Assembly: GCF_003967555.1 (NCBI RefSeq) | Contig: NZ_BIFS01000001.1 | Coordinates: forward strand, 5,270,001-5,334,000 | Direction of reading: 5' to 3' | Length of the DNA: 64,000 bases | Source: Dictyobacter kobayashii | Lineage (GTDB): Bacteria > Chloroflexota > Ktedonobacteria > Ktedonobacterales > Ktedonobacteraceae | In this document: piece after piece, positions 8,638 to 17,757 of the stretch | Layout: each line of letters begins with the position of its first letter | How positions within the stretch are numbered: position 1 is the first letter of the stretch | Program-made: the position numbers and the translations under genes | Notes under the pieces: generated by a model | Told to the model about the DNA's origin: nothing | Databases searched by the model: none | Seen by the model: only the letters and a program-made list of their open reading frames with translations

Positions 8638-11297
8638 CTATGACAAAAGATGGTGTTCAAAAGCGAAGCGCGTTGCCGCGCTCCTGGATGAAACCTGTAT
8701 CTTGCTGTAGATATTGGTCAGGTACCAATTCACCGTACGCGCGCTGATCACCAGCTCTGCCGCGATCTGAGTATTCGTTAAGCCCCGAGCGACCAGCTGC
8801 AATATCTCCAGTTCACGCTTCGTCAATTGATATGGCAGGTCCTCCGTGTGTCTTTCCGGTATTGGAAGAGGCTGCTCATCTTCTCTGGTGAGAGACGGGG
8901 GAGCCTTGTCGTCCCATGGAGACAAAAATCGCTCGATCGGTACTTTCTGGCCCTCTTTCCACATCAGTTGGAACTGTTCTTTCCTACTCTGCTGGCGTAC
9001 CCGCTCTAGCAGGTTGTCGTATTCGATGCGCTCGGCGTTATTCATGTGCTTATCCGCGTCTAACCGTAGGGAAGCCGCTCCCAGCAGCTGCGCTGATCGT
9101 GCATATTCTGACTGCACGCTGGCCAGATTGGCCAGGCCGATCAGATGCCAGCCGGTCAGGGGATTGTTGTTCAGCTCGTGTGCCAGCGCCAATCCTTCTT
9201 GAAAAGAGTCAAATGCCAGGACGTAGTTTTCCTGCTGAAAGGCGATATAGCCGAGGGTGTGCAGGGTGTTACAGGTGAGCAGGGTGTATCCCAGCTCGCG
9301 AAATAATTTGAGCCCTTGCTGGGTCAGTGTCAAGGCTTCGGCGAACTCCTCTTCATACGCCAGCAGGTATCCGAGGTTCTGGAGCGTTGTCGCCAGCAGG
9401 TATTTATCTTCAAGCAGTCGGGCGATGCGCAGAATCTCCTGGTTGAACACGATGGCCTGCCTGGCGGCATTTTGCTGCATGGCCACGGCCGCCAGCAGGG
9501 AAAGAATCTTGGCGATCAATGCCTGATCTCCTACCTGGCGAGCAATGGTCAGGCTTTCTTGCGCGCACGCCTCCGCTTGCGGCACATCGTTGTGCGTCCA
9601 GTCAATATAACCGCGAGTGCGCAGGACATGTGAAAGTTCCCATTGCATGGAGGCGGCACGACAAAGCTTTTCAGCCTCTTCCAGCAGCTGAAAGGTTTTC
9701 TCGCCCTCATTTTGTTTCTGCATTAGCATACACAGGCAGCACAGCGCCTGGATACGTTCCGCCACCAGCGTGTGCGAGATGGGAAGAGCCAGCCACTCGT
9801 CCACAGAGCGCCGGGCGATGTCGATGTTATTCTGATAAAAAATCAATTCACCAAGCCGTTGTCTGACCTGCATGCGTAGCGCCGTCTCTGCCTGATCAGC
9901 AGAGAGATCCAGCGCGGCCTGCATCCATGTCCTGCTCTCTTTCCAGTAGCCGCGCAGGAACCAGAAACGCGAGAGGGCCCGGCAACACTGGAGCAGCATC
10001 TCACCCTCGTTGTGGTCGAGCAGCCACTGCAGCGCGTCCCTGAAGTTTTCATGCTCCTGCTCTAACTTCCTCAACCAGCTGATCTGCTGAGGTCCCTTGA
10101 GCTGGCCCTCTCCCTCCTTTGCCAGCGCCAGGTAATACCCGGCATGCGCGCGCTGAGCCTTCTCTATCTCCCCCTGCTTCTCCAGGCATGCGCGGCCAAA
10201 GACGTGTATGGTTTCCAGCATATAGAAGCGGGGGTGCCCATCCTGATCCACTACCTGGTAGAGCAGGCAGTTGTCCATCAGCGCCGCCAGTATATCGAGT
10301 ATGTCGATTGTATCTATAGTGGAACCCGCGCCGGGCAACATGCCCTGCATCACGCTCTCGGCCGCCTCTATAGTGCAGCCATCCGCGAAGACGGAGAGGA
10401 GCCGAAATAGATATTGCTCCTGCTCATTGAGCAGGTCATAGCTCCAGTTGAGGGTATTCAGCAGCGTTTGTTGCCGGACAGGGTACGAGGAGACCCTGCT
10501 GGTTAAGAAATCCAGGCGTCGTGGCAGCTCTTTGACCATCGTGTGCAGTGGAATGAGCTTGATGCGTGCCGCGGCAAGCTCAATTGCCAGCGGTAGACCA
10601 TCCAGGTGGATGCAGATATCCGCGATTGCCCGCGCGTTTTCCTCTGTAATCTGAAAGCCAGGCAAGACCGCCTGCGCCTGGCGCAGAAAGAGCATCACCG
10701 AGGGGAAGCGAGCGATCTCTTCTGCATCTATCTGTTCACCCTGCCCTGGAACAGGGAGAGGGGAAACGGGATACTGATGCTCGCCCAGCAGATGAAGGAC
10801 GCTGCGGCTGGTCACTAGCAGGCGCAGCGAGGGACAGCAGAGGAGCAGATGCTCAAGCTCTGGAGCCGCCGCCGCTACATGTTCAAAGTTATCCAGTACC
10901 AGTAAGCACTCTTTTTGCTCAAGAAATGTCCTCACCTGCTCAAAAAAAGAGTATTCGTCCCGGCCCCTTACTTCGAGTGCATGCGCGAGATGCGAAAATA
11001 CGGCCCGGGATCTTGAAGCATAGAGAATGAGAGAAAGTAGATACCATGAAGAAACCTACCCTTGAGCTGATGTGCCACCTGTAACGCTATTCGCGTCTTA
11101 CCGACGCCACCAGATCCTAACAGGGTAAGGAGACGTGTATCGTGTTGTTGAAGCTGTACGCAAATATCATGTACCTCTTTTTCACGACCGATCAGCGAAG
11201 TGAGATACGATGGAACCTTCCAGACGGTCTCAGTGGATTCCACGTTACGGGTGACACCCGCGCCTATGGCATGCTGGTAAGTAGTATCTTCTGTCAT
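8638..11297 (-). CDS. Large LuxR-family ATP-dependent transcriptional regulator with TPR-like repeats (frameshifted)
   Basis: About 886 codons. Order from the N-terminus: P-loop LLGSGGVGKTR, Walker B CLLVLDNFEHV, an NB-ARC/AAA-like ATPase (DGLPLAIELAAARI), a long helical TPR-like middle, and a C-terminal LuxR helix-turn-helix (TKRELEILQLVARGLTNTQIA). The frame breaks at about 11002-11009; one added base gives DPGxVFSHLAHALEV, so the two halves are one gene. The start at 11297 (MTEDTTYQ) is the first ATG in a plausible position after the upstream small gene, which ends 14 bases earlier. It lies between two RiPP loci and could control either; that is position only. Confidence 0.85.
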
Positions 11298-11310
11298 GGC
11301 ATCATTCGCC

Positions 11311-11601
11311 TTACTTATCGGTAGGATCGACAGTCTCAATCGACATAGATTCAACGACAAAAAATGGCGGTCGGTTAATTTCTCCGGGATGATAGGCCCC
11401 GGTCTGGGGTTGGATCTGAGGGTGTTGCATCGTGAGAGTGGTCATTCCATTATTATCCTGTGTGGCAACAACATGGGAGCTGAGATAGCTGAGCGTATTC
11501 ACGTTGATGACGAGGATCTGCTCGCTGCATACCGGACACGTATACACCGCGCCCTTAACACCCACTTTACGAGAAGAGGTTTGTTTCTGCGGCTCTGACA
11601 T
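11311..11601 (-). CDS. Small hypothetical protein with one CPVC motif
   Basis: 96 residues from the ATG at 11601, chosen because AAGGGA lies seven bases upstream. Near residue 20 it has YTCPVCSEQ, a half zinc-ribbon motif, then a Thr/Gln/Pro-rich tail. No second CxxC is visible, so zinc binding would need a dimer or other ligands. It ends 14 bases before the LuxR-type regulator and is probably co-transcribed with it. I do not recognise a family. Confidence 0.6.
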   Translation of the reverse strand: MSEPQKQTSSRKVGVKGAVYTCPVCSEQILVINVNTLSYLSSHVVATQDNNGMTTLTMQHPQIQPQTGAYHPGEINRPPFFVVESMSIETVDPTDK

Positions 11602-11887
11602 AGCAATTCCCTTTCTTAAATAGAAGTGTCCCTCACTCAGTATTGACGATTGATTATATATAGCTTTAAACGAGCCAGACGATAATTTCTCGCCCATGCG
11701 TTAGATAATGCCAGAAAACTCGTGAGCAGTTGCTTCCTCATCTACACCTTAGCAATGGATCGGAGCGGATAAAGAGACGCGTCCCCATAGGAGGCGAAGA
11801 AGAAGTTCTGTCCTGGTTTCGCTCCTTCCATATCCTGTAGAAATACCGGTATCTGGCATCTTCTCAGGTGTACCTGGTTGTATATAT

Positions 11888-11905
11888 ACCTGTAATGATA
11901 CAGGT
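11888..11905. promoter_or_regulatory. Candidate operator palindrome between divergent genes
   Basis: ACCTGTA and TACAGGT are separated by ATGA. It sits in the 485-base gap between the minus-strand CPVC protein/LuxR-type pair and the plus-strand Cys-rich candidate precursor. Apart from this palindrome, I see no gene in 11602-12086. Confidence 0.35.
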
Positions 11906-12086
11906 CACAATTGCAACGATATCATTTACACTTTTGATAGCGAACGATTTGACGGCCGCTATAGATACGAGTGGTACCCGCCTGGTTAGAGCGGTATCCC
12001 AGGACCTATCGGCCAGTTGGAGAAGTATTCCCAGCTCGGTTCGCGACCAGGTTCTATGTTCCATTCATTAAATTTGGAGGGTAATG

Positions 12087-12535
12087 ATGGCTTTCCGGAT
12101 CAAGGATCTTTTGATCACTGTCCTTCCCGCGGGGGGATAAAACCAGACGCATGGTGCATTGATACGATGATATGGGATGGTGGTGGTGGTGATGGTGGTG
12201 GTGATGGTGGTGGCGGTGGCGGCGGTTGCGGAAATCAGTACTCATGTGTCGGTTGTACAAATACATGTGATGCCGGTTGCAGCAGGGTTCAGTGTTCAAA
12301 CTATCCTACCAATAACTTTGCGGAACAGCAGGCGGATATTCAGGCCGCTCAACTGCTACTGCTCCGAGCTGAACTCAGACTTGCATTACAGGGGCGACCT
12401 CGACAGCCCATCGCGAGCATTCCAGAGCCGCAGAGGAGTGCGCAGGAACTCGATCTCCTTGAGAAGCATCTGCAAGGTGCCCTCGAGGAGGTGCGTGGGG
12501 AACGTGAGCAACTCAAGAAGAGTAGCGGGGAATAG
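12087..12535 (+). CDS. Candidate RiPP precursor or Cys-rich small protein with a Gly-run linker (frameshifted)
   Basis: GGAGGG at 12076-12081 points to the ATG at 12087, giving MAFRIKDLLITVLPAGG. The frame then stops after the GGGGGG at 12131-12136. One added G continues through IKPDAWC into a Gly/Asp run of about 18 residues, a Cys-rich stretch (CGNQYSCVGCTNTCDAGC, seven Cys overall with several Ser/Thr), and a helical charged C-terminus ending KKSSGE. About 150 residues in all. It is followed by a candidate lyase and a kinase-LanC protein on the same strand, so I infer it is their substrate. Unusually, the Cys-rich part is internal and is followed by about 75 residues. The coding frame downstream of 12137 is clear; the link to the N-terminus is inference. 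Confidence 0.6.
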
Positions 12536-12592
12536 TGTACCCCGAACTTCTGGTGCATGCGAGATCTCCTCGTTATAGTATTAATCGTGTAG

Positions 12593-12619
12593 CGCACCTC
12601 CATCTTGAATGGAGGTGCG
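12593..12619 (+). promoter_or_regulatory. Hairpin between candidate precursor and modification genes
   Basis: An 11-base perfect stem (CGCACCTCCAT / ATGGAGGTGCG) with a five-base loop and no T-run. In RiPP operons such a hairpin after the precursor often protects or attenuates the message so that the precursor is made in excess. That role is inferred from position. Confidence 0.45.
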
Positions 12620-12689
12620 GCTGTCCATATGAGATGACAACAGAATAGAGTGTTGCGTACAGCATCTCACTGAGAAGAGGATAGCTACC

Positions 12690-13916
12690 ATGGATTCCAT
12701 ACATGAGTATCGTTATAGTAGGCAAACAACCGTTTCTGAAAGACCCATGCCGGGAGATTCCACCAGTGCCCTCTGTGAGGCGCGTCTCCGCTCCAGTTCA
12801 CGGTTTCGCCTGCTCTCCTTCGACGAGCTTGACGCCTCGGAGCGGCAGCCATTTGAGTCGCTCAGCAGAGAGCCCGACTTCTATGGTGTGCTCATACCAC
12901 CTCCTGATTCGGCCCTCCCGGTAAAGTCTGTATCGCGGGACGCGGCGCTCCTTTTTCAGAGACTACGAGATCCGGGCCGCGTCCCTCATTTATTAAAAAG
13001 CCTGTTCGGCTCACATGCCGAGGTTCAGGTTCAGCAACTCATCCTCGATGGCATTCTGGAGGTCGAGATTGACAGGCAATTTCTCTCTGGTACATCTGCC
13101 TTGCGGCAAGATGCAGGAGTTAGCGGTGAGGCAGCTTGCCATATCGCTCGACTCTCAAACAGTGCTATTCAATATGGCTCCGAACTGCAGGGGCTCGCTG
13201 TCTCCGAGGTTGCTACCCGTCTGTACCTGTTCAATCGTATTCCCGGCTCTCCATCCCTGCAGTGCCGATTCGCCGAGAATGAACAGATTATCGCCTACCT
13301 TTCCGGAAGCTCGGCATGCATACAGCAGCTTGCCTCGCATTGGGTGGGTGAGCTGAGCCAGGGCGGCGCCTGGTTCAAATGGCGTATGCCAGAGAGCCAT
13401 TCGTCATATGCGTTTAAGCTCTATATTAGTCCGGCGATAGATGCGCTCCCAGAGACGTTTCGCCTCACGGTCGATGTGTTGGCCCGTACGAAGTGTCCCT
13501 GTTTCAAAGTTGGTTTGACCGCCTTTGGACTGCTTCGTCCTGACAAGTTTGTGGCCTACTTCGCATGCTTTGAAGATCTACAACGAACGGCGGAGCAGCT
13601 TCAGTCCTCAATCGCTGGTCTACCAGCCCATGGTGTTCCCTTTACGGCGGCCATTGATGCCGAGGGGCTATTGTCGTGGGGAATGGACCCACCGCTGCCT
13701 GGTCCTCTGCCCGGAACGCAGAAAGCGCAAAGCTGGCGACAATGGATCACCGAGCGCATCGCTGTTTATCTTGTCTCCGCCAGGGAAGATGGCACAAAAA
13801 ACATAACGGCGTTTGTGCATCGGCGCCTGGCAATGGATGGGGTTGACACGCTCACGTGGAGCCCCAACCTTGCCATCTGGCGGGATCGTGTTGAAGCTTT
13901 GGAGGAGGCCATATGA
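12690..13916 (+). CDS. Candidate HopA1-like phosphothreonine/serine lyase partner of the kinase-cyclase
   Basis: 408 residues; GAGGA lies eight bases before the ATG. Residues about 35-140 look like a small winged-helix module (DFYGVLIPPP, a predicted-helix stretch, LILDGILEVE). The C-terminal 200 residues have the layout I recall for HopA1-family proteins: YAFKLYISP, CPCFKVG, LLRPDKFVAYF, GVPFTAAI and LLSWGMDPP. HopA1-like proteins act with a kinase in class V lanthipeptides, removing phosphate to form dehydro-amino acids. It overlaps the next gene by four bases (ATGA), so the two are translationally coupled. The family call is from memory of motif layout and is tentative. An uncharacterised partner protein is the alternative. 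Confidence 0.5.
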   Translation: MDSIHEYRYSRQTTVSERPMPGDSTSALCEARLRSSSRFRLLSFDELDASERQPFESLSREPDFYGVLIPPPDSALPVKSVSRDAALLFQRLRDPGRVPHLLKSLFGSHAEVQVQQLILDGILEVEIDRQFLSGTSALRQDAGVSGEAACHIARLSNSAIQYGSELQGLAVSEVATRLYLFNRIPGSPSLQCRFAENEQIIAYLSGSSACIQQLASHWVGELSQGGAWFKWRMPESHSSYAFKLYISPAIDALPETFRLTVDVLARTKCPCFKVGLTAFGLLRPDKFVAYFACFEDLQRTAEQLQSSIAGLPAHGVPFTAAIDAEGLLSWGMDPPLPGPLPGTQKAQSWRQWITERIAVYLVSAREDGTKNITAFVHRRLAMDGVDTLTWSPNLAIWRDRVEALEEAI

Positions 13917-16297
13917 AGCTCGATGCACCGCTCGTCTTATCTCCTGAGGTCGAAATTGTCCCTGTACGTGACCTCGCTCCCCATATTCGTGCCGGCCTGA
14001 GTGCGCCAGGGGATGATTACGCGCTTACACGGCTGCGATCGCGTGCTCCCTCACGTATCATCGATCAGGATAGTGCCGCTTTGCTCACCTTGTTTCGCAC
14101 ACCGACGCGCCTGGTTGACGCGGTTCTGGCGTTCGCCGATCAGCATGAACGCGATCCTGAAGTGACGCTTGAACAGGCATATCCTTTGCTCTTTAAGCTC
14201 TGGGAGACCCGGCTCCTGACTGCCTCAGATAGCGTCGCCACAAATGAGATCGAGAGTATGTTGCAGGTTGGCAGTACCGTGGGAGACGTTCGGCTTCTGC
14301 GTTGCATTCAGGCGCTCGAAGACACAGAGGTTTTTCTTGGGTGCAATGCTGCTGGTGCTTATGTAGCGGTAAAATTTTGTCATCCAGGCCATACGCATGT
14401 GATGCAGGCGATCAAACACGAGGCAAGGATGATGCGCCGTATCCGGGGCCAACGAGCACCTATGGTATTGGGCCAGACTCCTATCGATGGAGGTCTCGCG
14501 CTCATGAGCGAATGGATATCTGGATTAGATATTGCGAACGCCGCCGAGGGTATACGTGGTCGACGTGAACCACGCCATGAGGAACACCTCCTCGCATTGT
14601 GCATTGAGGTCGTGAATGCTTTTGCGGAAGTTCACGCCTCTGGCGTTCTCCATGGAGACGTCCATCCTCGCAACATCCTTTTAGAGCCATCGGGCCGCGT
14701 ACGGCTGATCGACTTCGGGCTTGCACAGGATATTGAGCAACAGGCAGAGAGCTCTGGCGCTCGCGGAGGTGTGGCTTTCTACTTCGATCCCCAGTTGGCC
14801 GAAGCGCTGTTACGCAATAAGCACGCGCCGCTCACTGCGGCGGGAGAGCAATATTCTGTTGCATCACTTTTGTATCACCTCTGGACGGGAGCTCACTATG
14901 TTGATTGGAAGCTTGAACGCAATGAGATGCTCCATCAAATTATAGCGGAGGAACCCATGCCATTTGCCACGCGCCGTATCCCTCCCTGGTCCGCGCTTGA
15001 GCAAACGTTGCGTCGTGCGCTCCACAAAAGACCTGAATGCCGGTTTGAAAGTATGGAAGCCTTCGCTCAAGCGTTACGTGAACTCCTACCAGCAGCACAG
15101 ATGCGCACTCAACAGGCAATGGAGCGTGGAAACGAGCATGCTTATGAAGAAGATGTGCTCCAGCGTGTATTGAGCCGCTACGAGATTGGCGCGGCTGGCC
15201 TACATGAAGGTCTGGTGAATGCTCCTTTTGCTTCCATCAACTACGGCGCTGCAGGCATAGCCTATGCACTCTATCGGATAGCACAACGGCGAGGCGATGC
15301 TCATCTTCTCGCGCTTGCCGATATCTGGATACAAAAAGCATACGCGCTCTCGTCACATGAACAGGCTTTCCATAATCCCGATCTGGGGGTTGAGCCGCAG
15401 GTTACCGGAGAAGTGTCCCTGTTCCATTCGCTATCTGGCCTGCATTGTGTGCGCGCCCTTGTTAGCATGGCGTTTGGGGACAGAAATGGCAGTCATCTCG
15501 CAATGCACGCATTTGTCGCCCATTCACAGCGCCCTTGTGAAAGCGCGGATGCAACGCTTGGGATTGCGAGTCTGCTTATCGGCTGTGCCGAACTCGTCGA
15601 GGCGTTTCCTATTGAGTGGCACAGTAGCCTTGAGATGATACGAAGCCGTGGCGCGGAGCTCGCGGATGAACTTTTCCAGATGCTTGCATCAAGCACAATT
15701 GACACGTCAACGAGCATGCCATCCCTTGGCATAGCCCATGGATGGGCGGGCATCCTTTTTGCGCTTCTGCGCTGGAGCAGGGCGACAAAAGCAGAACCAC
15801 AGAGCATTATAGCCGAAAAACTCCACGAACTTGCATCGCTGGCGGAGCCACACGGAGGAGGTTTATGGTGGCCTGTGCACAACGCGACAAGACCCCCAAG
15901 ATTTATGGATAGCTGGTGTAACGGCACCGCCGGTTATGCGCTCCTCTTTGCATTGGCGTACGATGTTCTTCACGAAGCGTACTTTGCCGAACTTGTTCAG
16001 CATGCAGCTGAATGCGCCTGGGTAACAGACACACGGCTAGGAAGCCTCTGCTGTGGGTTAGCTGGTATCGGCTATGCCTGTCTGGCAGCATATCGAGTCA
16101 CAGGCTCGCAACGCTGGCTAGAACGTGCTCGTACCGTTACGCGTCGCGCGGCCGTTGATACATCGGAGCACTTTTTTCTGGACTCACTGTATAAAGGTGC
16201 TGTCGGGGTAGCCGTACTTACCGAGGATCTCAAGCATCCATTGACAGCAGCCATGCCACTTTTCGAGTCAATTATTCATGATTGGGGCAAGGAGTGA
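13913..16297 (+). CDS. Ser/Thr protein kinase fused to a LanC-like cyclase (lanthipeptide synthetase-like)
   Basis: 794 residues. After an N-terminal helical module (~1-105) comes a eukaryotic-type kinase: VAVKF near 150, HGDVHPRN near 247 and LIDFGLAQD near 265, all catalytic motifs present. From about 420 to the end it is LanC-like, with WCNGTAGYA near 667 and LCCGLAGIG near 711, giving Cys plus Cys-Cys as likely zinc ligands. Class III/IV synthetases are lyase-kinase-LanC in one chain; here no lyase domain precedes the kinase and the preceding gene may supply it. It ends four bases before a gene on the other strand. Confidence 0.85.
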   Translation: MKLDAPLVLSPEVEIVPVRDLAPHIRAGLSAPGDDYALTRLRSRAPSRIIDQDSAALLTLFRTPTRLVDAVLAFADQHERDPEVTLEQAYPLLFKLWETRLLTASDSVATNEIESMLQVGSTVGDVRLLRCIQALEDTEVFLGCNAAGAYVAVKFCHPGHTHVMQAIKHEARMMRRIRGQRAPMVLGQTPIDGGLALMSEWISGLDIANAAEGIRGRREPRHEEHLLALCIEVVNAFAEVHASGVLHGDVHPRNILLEPSGRVRLIDFGLAQDIEQQAESSGARGGVAFYFDPQLAEALLRNKHAPLTAAGEQYSVASLLYHLWTGAHYVDWKLERNEMLHQIIAEEPMPFATRRIPPWSALEQTLRRALHKRPECRFESMEAFAQALRELLPAAQMRTQQAMERGNEHAYEEDVLQRVLSRYEIGAAGLHEGLVNAPFASINYGAAGIAYALYRIAQRRGDAHLLALADIWIQKAYALSSHEQAFHNPDLGVEPQVTGEVSLFHSLSGLHCVRALVSMAFGDRNGSHLAMHAFVAHSQRPCESADATLGIASLLIGCAELVEAFPIEWHSSLEMIRSRGAELADELFQMLASSTIDTSTSMPSLGIAHGWAGILFALLRWSRATKAEPQSIIAEKLHELASLAEPHGGGLWWPVHNATRPPRFMDSWCNGTAGYALLFALAYDVLHEAYFAELVQHAAECAWVTDTRLGSLCCGLAGIGYACLAAYRVTGSQRWLERARTVTRRAAVDTSEHFFLDSLYKGAVGVAVLTEDLKHPLTAAMPLFESIIHDWGKE

Positions 16298-16301
16298 ATA
16301 A

Positions 16302-17159
16302 TTAGAAGAGGCGCATCTGCTCGGGTCCTGCGTCTGGCTCTTCGGGCTGCCAGTTGAGGGTTGGCAGGGGAATGAGGGCGCGTACGCGCTGGTAGAGCTG
16401 GTAGCAGATCTCGGGCGAGTGCACCTCGTAGGGACAGTGGCAGAAGGCGTAGATCGTTAAGCCCTGTTTATACCAGTCGGCGAGCTGTTGCGCCCAGTGA
16501 TCAAGCAATGGCTCGTTGACCTCCATCTTGGGGTGGCCGATGTAGCGCACAAAGGCGAAGTCGCTGGTGGTGCTGATGTGCACGGGCAGATGGGGCTTGC
16601 GTTCGCGGGCCTGCAGCTCCTTCTGCTCCTTTGGCGGCCCGGTGCGGATCGGCCGCGTATCCATGATGACGCGGGCGGCCCGGTGCTCCCGCAGCAGTTG
16701 ATCCAGCGCGCTAGCCTGCGGTTCCTGGTAGAAGTCAGGATGGCGCACCTCGACGGCCAGCCGCACCTCTTCAGGCCAGAAGTCCAGCCACGCCTGTAGC
16801 TGATCGATCTGCGAGGGGCCAAAGGATGGTGGCAGTTGCAAGAAGATTGGTCCCAGGCGCTCGCCAAAGCCCTGCATACGCTCGATAAAGGCCAGCGTCT
16901 CCTTCTTCTGCTGCGAGAGCAATCCCTCGTGGCTGATGCTGCGCAACACCTTGGGACAGAAGCGGAAGCTGTCCGGCGTCTCCTGCGCCCAGCGCGCCAC
17001 CGTCTCCGCCGAGGGCAGGGCGTAGAAAACCGTGTTGCCCTCGACGGTCGTCAGTTTTTGACTGTAGAGCCGCAGAAAATCGTTCGCGGGCGTACGGGCC
17101 GGGAAGAAATTTCCCAGCCACTCTTTATATCCCCACATCGGGCAACCGATATAAAACAT
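16302..17159 (-). CDS. DUF72 (YecE-like) family protein
   Basis: 285 residues from MFYIGCPMWGYKEWLGNFFP, the usual start of the family; AAGGAG lies about 11 bases upstream. An upstream ATG at 17189 would add ten residues. Other family features are the FYALP stretch, FRFCPKVLRSISHE, VEVRHPDF and IYAFCHCPYEVHSPE. The family has a TIM-barrel-like fold and no firmly established reaction. It is the last minus-strand gene after the hydrogenase unit, 137 bases below hoxW, and is probably unrelated to it. Confidence 0.85.
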   Translation of the reverse strand: MFYIGCPMWGYKEWLGNFFPARTPANDFLRLYSQKLTTVEGNTVFYALPSAETVARWAQETPDSFRFCPKVLRSISHEGLLSQQKKETLAFIERMQGFGERLGPIFLQLPPSFGPSQIDQLQAWLDFWPEEVRLAVEVRHPDFYQEPQASALDQLLREHRAARVIMDTRPIRTGPPKEQKELQARERKPHLPVHISTTSDFAFVRYIGHPKMEVNEPLLDHWAQQLADWYKQGLTIYAFCHCPYEVHSPEICYQLYQRVRALIPLPTLNWQPEEPDAGPEQMRLF

Positions 17160-17295
17160 CGCGTATGGTGCTCCTTCTGCCAATATCATCCCAGGTAAAC
17201 GATGATAAACTGTGTTCCAGGTGGTTCTTCTATTTTACCAAAAGCCAGCAAGCTTGCTGAGGCTCACAAGTGAGACACTATTCTCCTGAAATGAA

Positions 17296-17757
17296 TCAAA
17301 GGCCGTGAGTGCATAGCTGGCGTACAGCCTTGCTCACCAGGGGGAGTCGCTGGGAGACAAGTGCTGAGAGTTGCTCGCCAAGGCTGAAGTCTACGCCGGT
17401 CATAGTGACAACCGCTATGGGTGGACAATGACCATAGAGGCCTGCGGTCAACGCCGCAAGTTCTTCTGGGGTCGTGTGATGAGAGCCTACCGCGCCAGGT
17501 TGGGCGCAAAGAGAGACGGGGCGAATGTGCAATTCGCCTGGCTCTCCTTCGTGGCTGGCATCAATCATGACAACCAGTTCTGCGGCCGCAATCCACTGCG
17601 CCAGCTCTGGCGTCAACTGGTGTACTGTATGGATCGCGCTACCCATGTCGCCGTCCTGGGAAAGCTGTTCCGCTACGGCCCATCCCAATCCATCATCGCT
17701 CCGCAGCGGATTGCCAATGCCAATGATCAGCGCATGAAGCCTAGCGGACGCGTTCAT
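17296..17757 (-). CDS. hoxW: [NiFe]-hydrogenase maturation endopeptidase
   Basis: 153 residues. The N-terminus IIGIGNPLRSDDGLGWAV carries the GxGNxLxxDDG motif whose acidic residue binds nickel in HyaD/HoxW proteases; VVMIDAS is the second conserved stretch. It removes the C-terminal extension of the large subunit after the metal centre is built. It overlaps hoxH by 17 bases and is the distal gene of the unit. Its natural target is the tail after the DPCLSCSTH of the adjacent hoxH. Confidence 0.88.
   Translation of the reverse strand: MNASARLHALIIGIGNPLRSDDGLGWAVAEQLSQDGDMGSAIHTVHQLTPELAQWIAAAELVVMIDASHEGEPGELHIRPVSLCAQPGAVGSHHTTPEELAALTAGLYGHCPPIAVVTMTGVDFSLGEQLSALVSQRLPLVSKAVRQLCTHGL

Noticed and set aside
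12177..12231. GGT/GAT run as a contingency or phase-variable repeat
   Set aside because: The unit is irregular (GGT, GAT and GGC mixed) and reads as a Gly/Asp linker in one continuous frame, so a protein linker is simpler.
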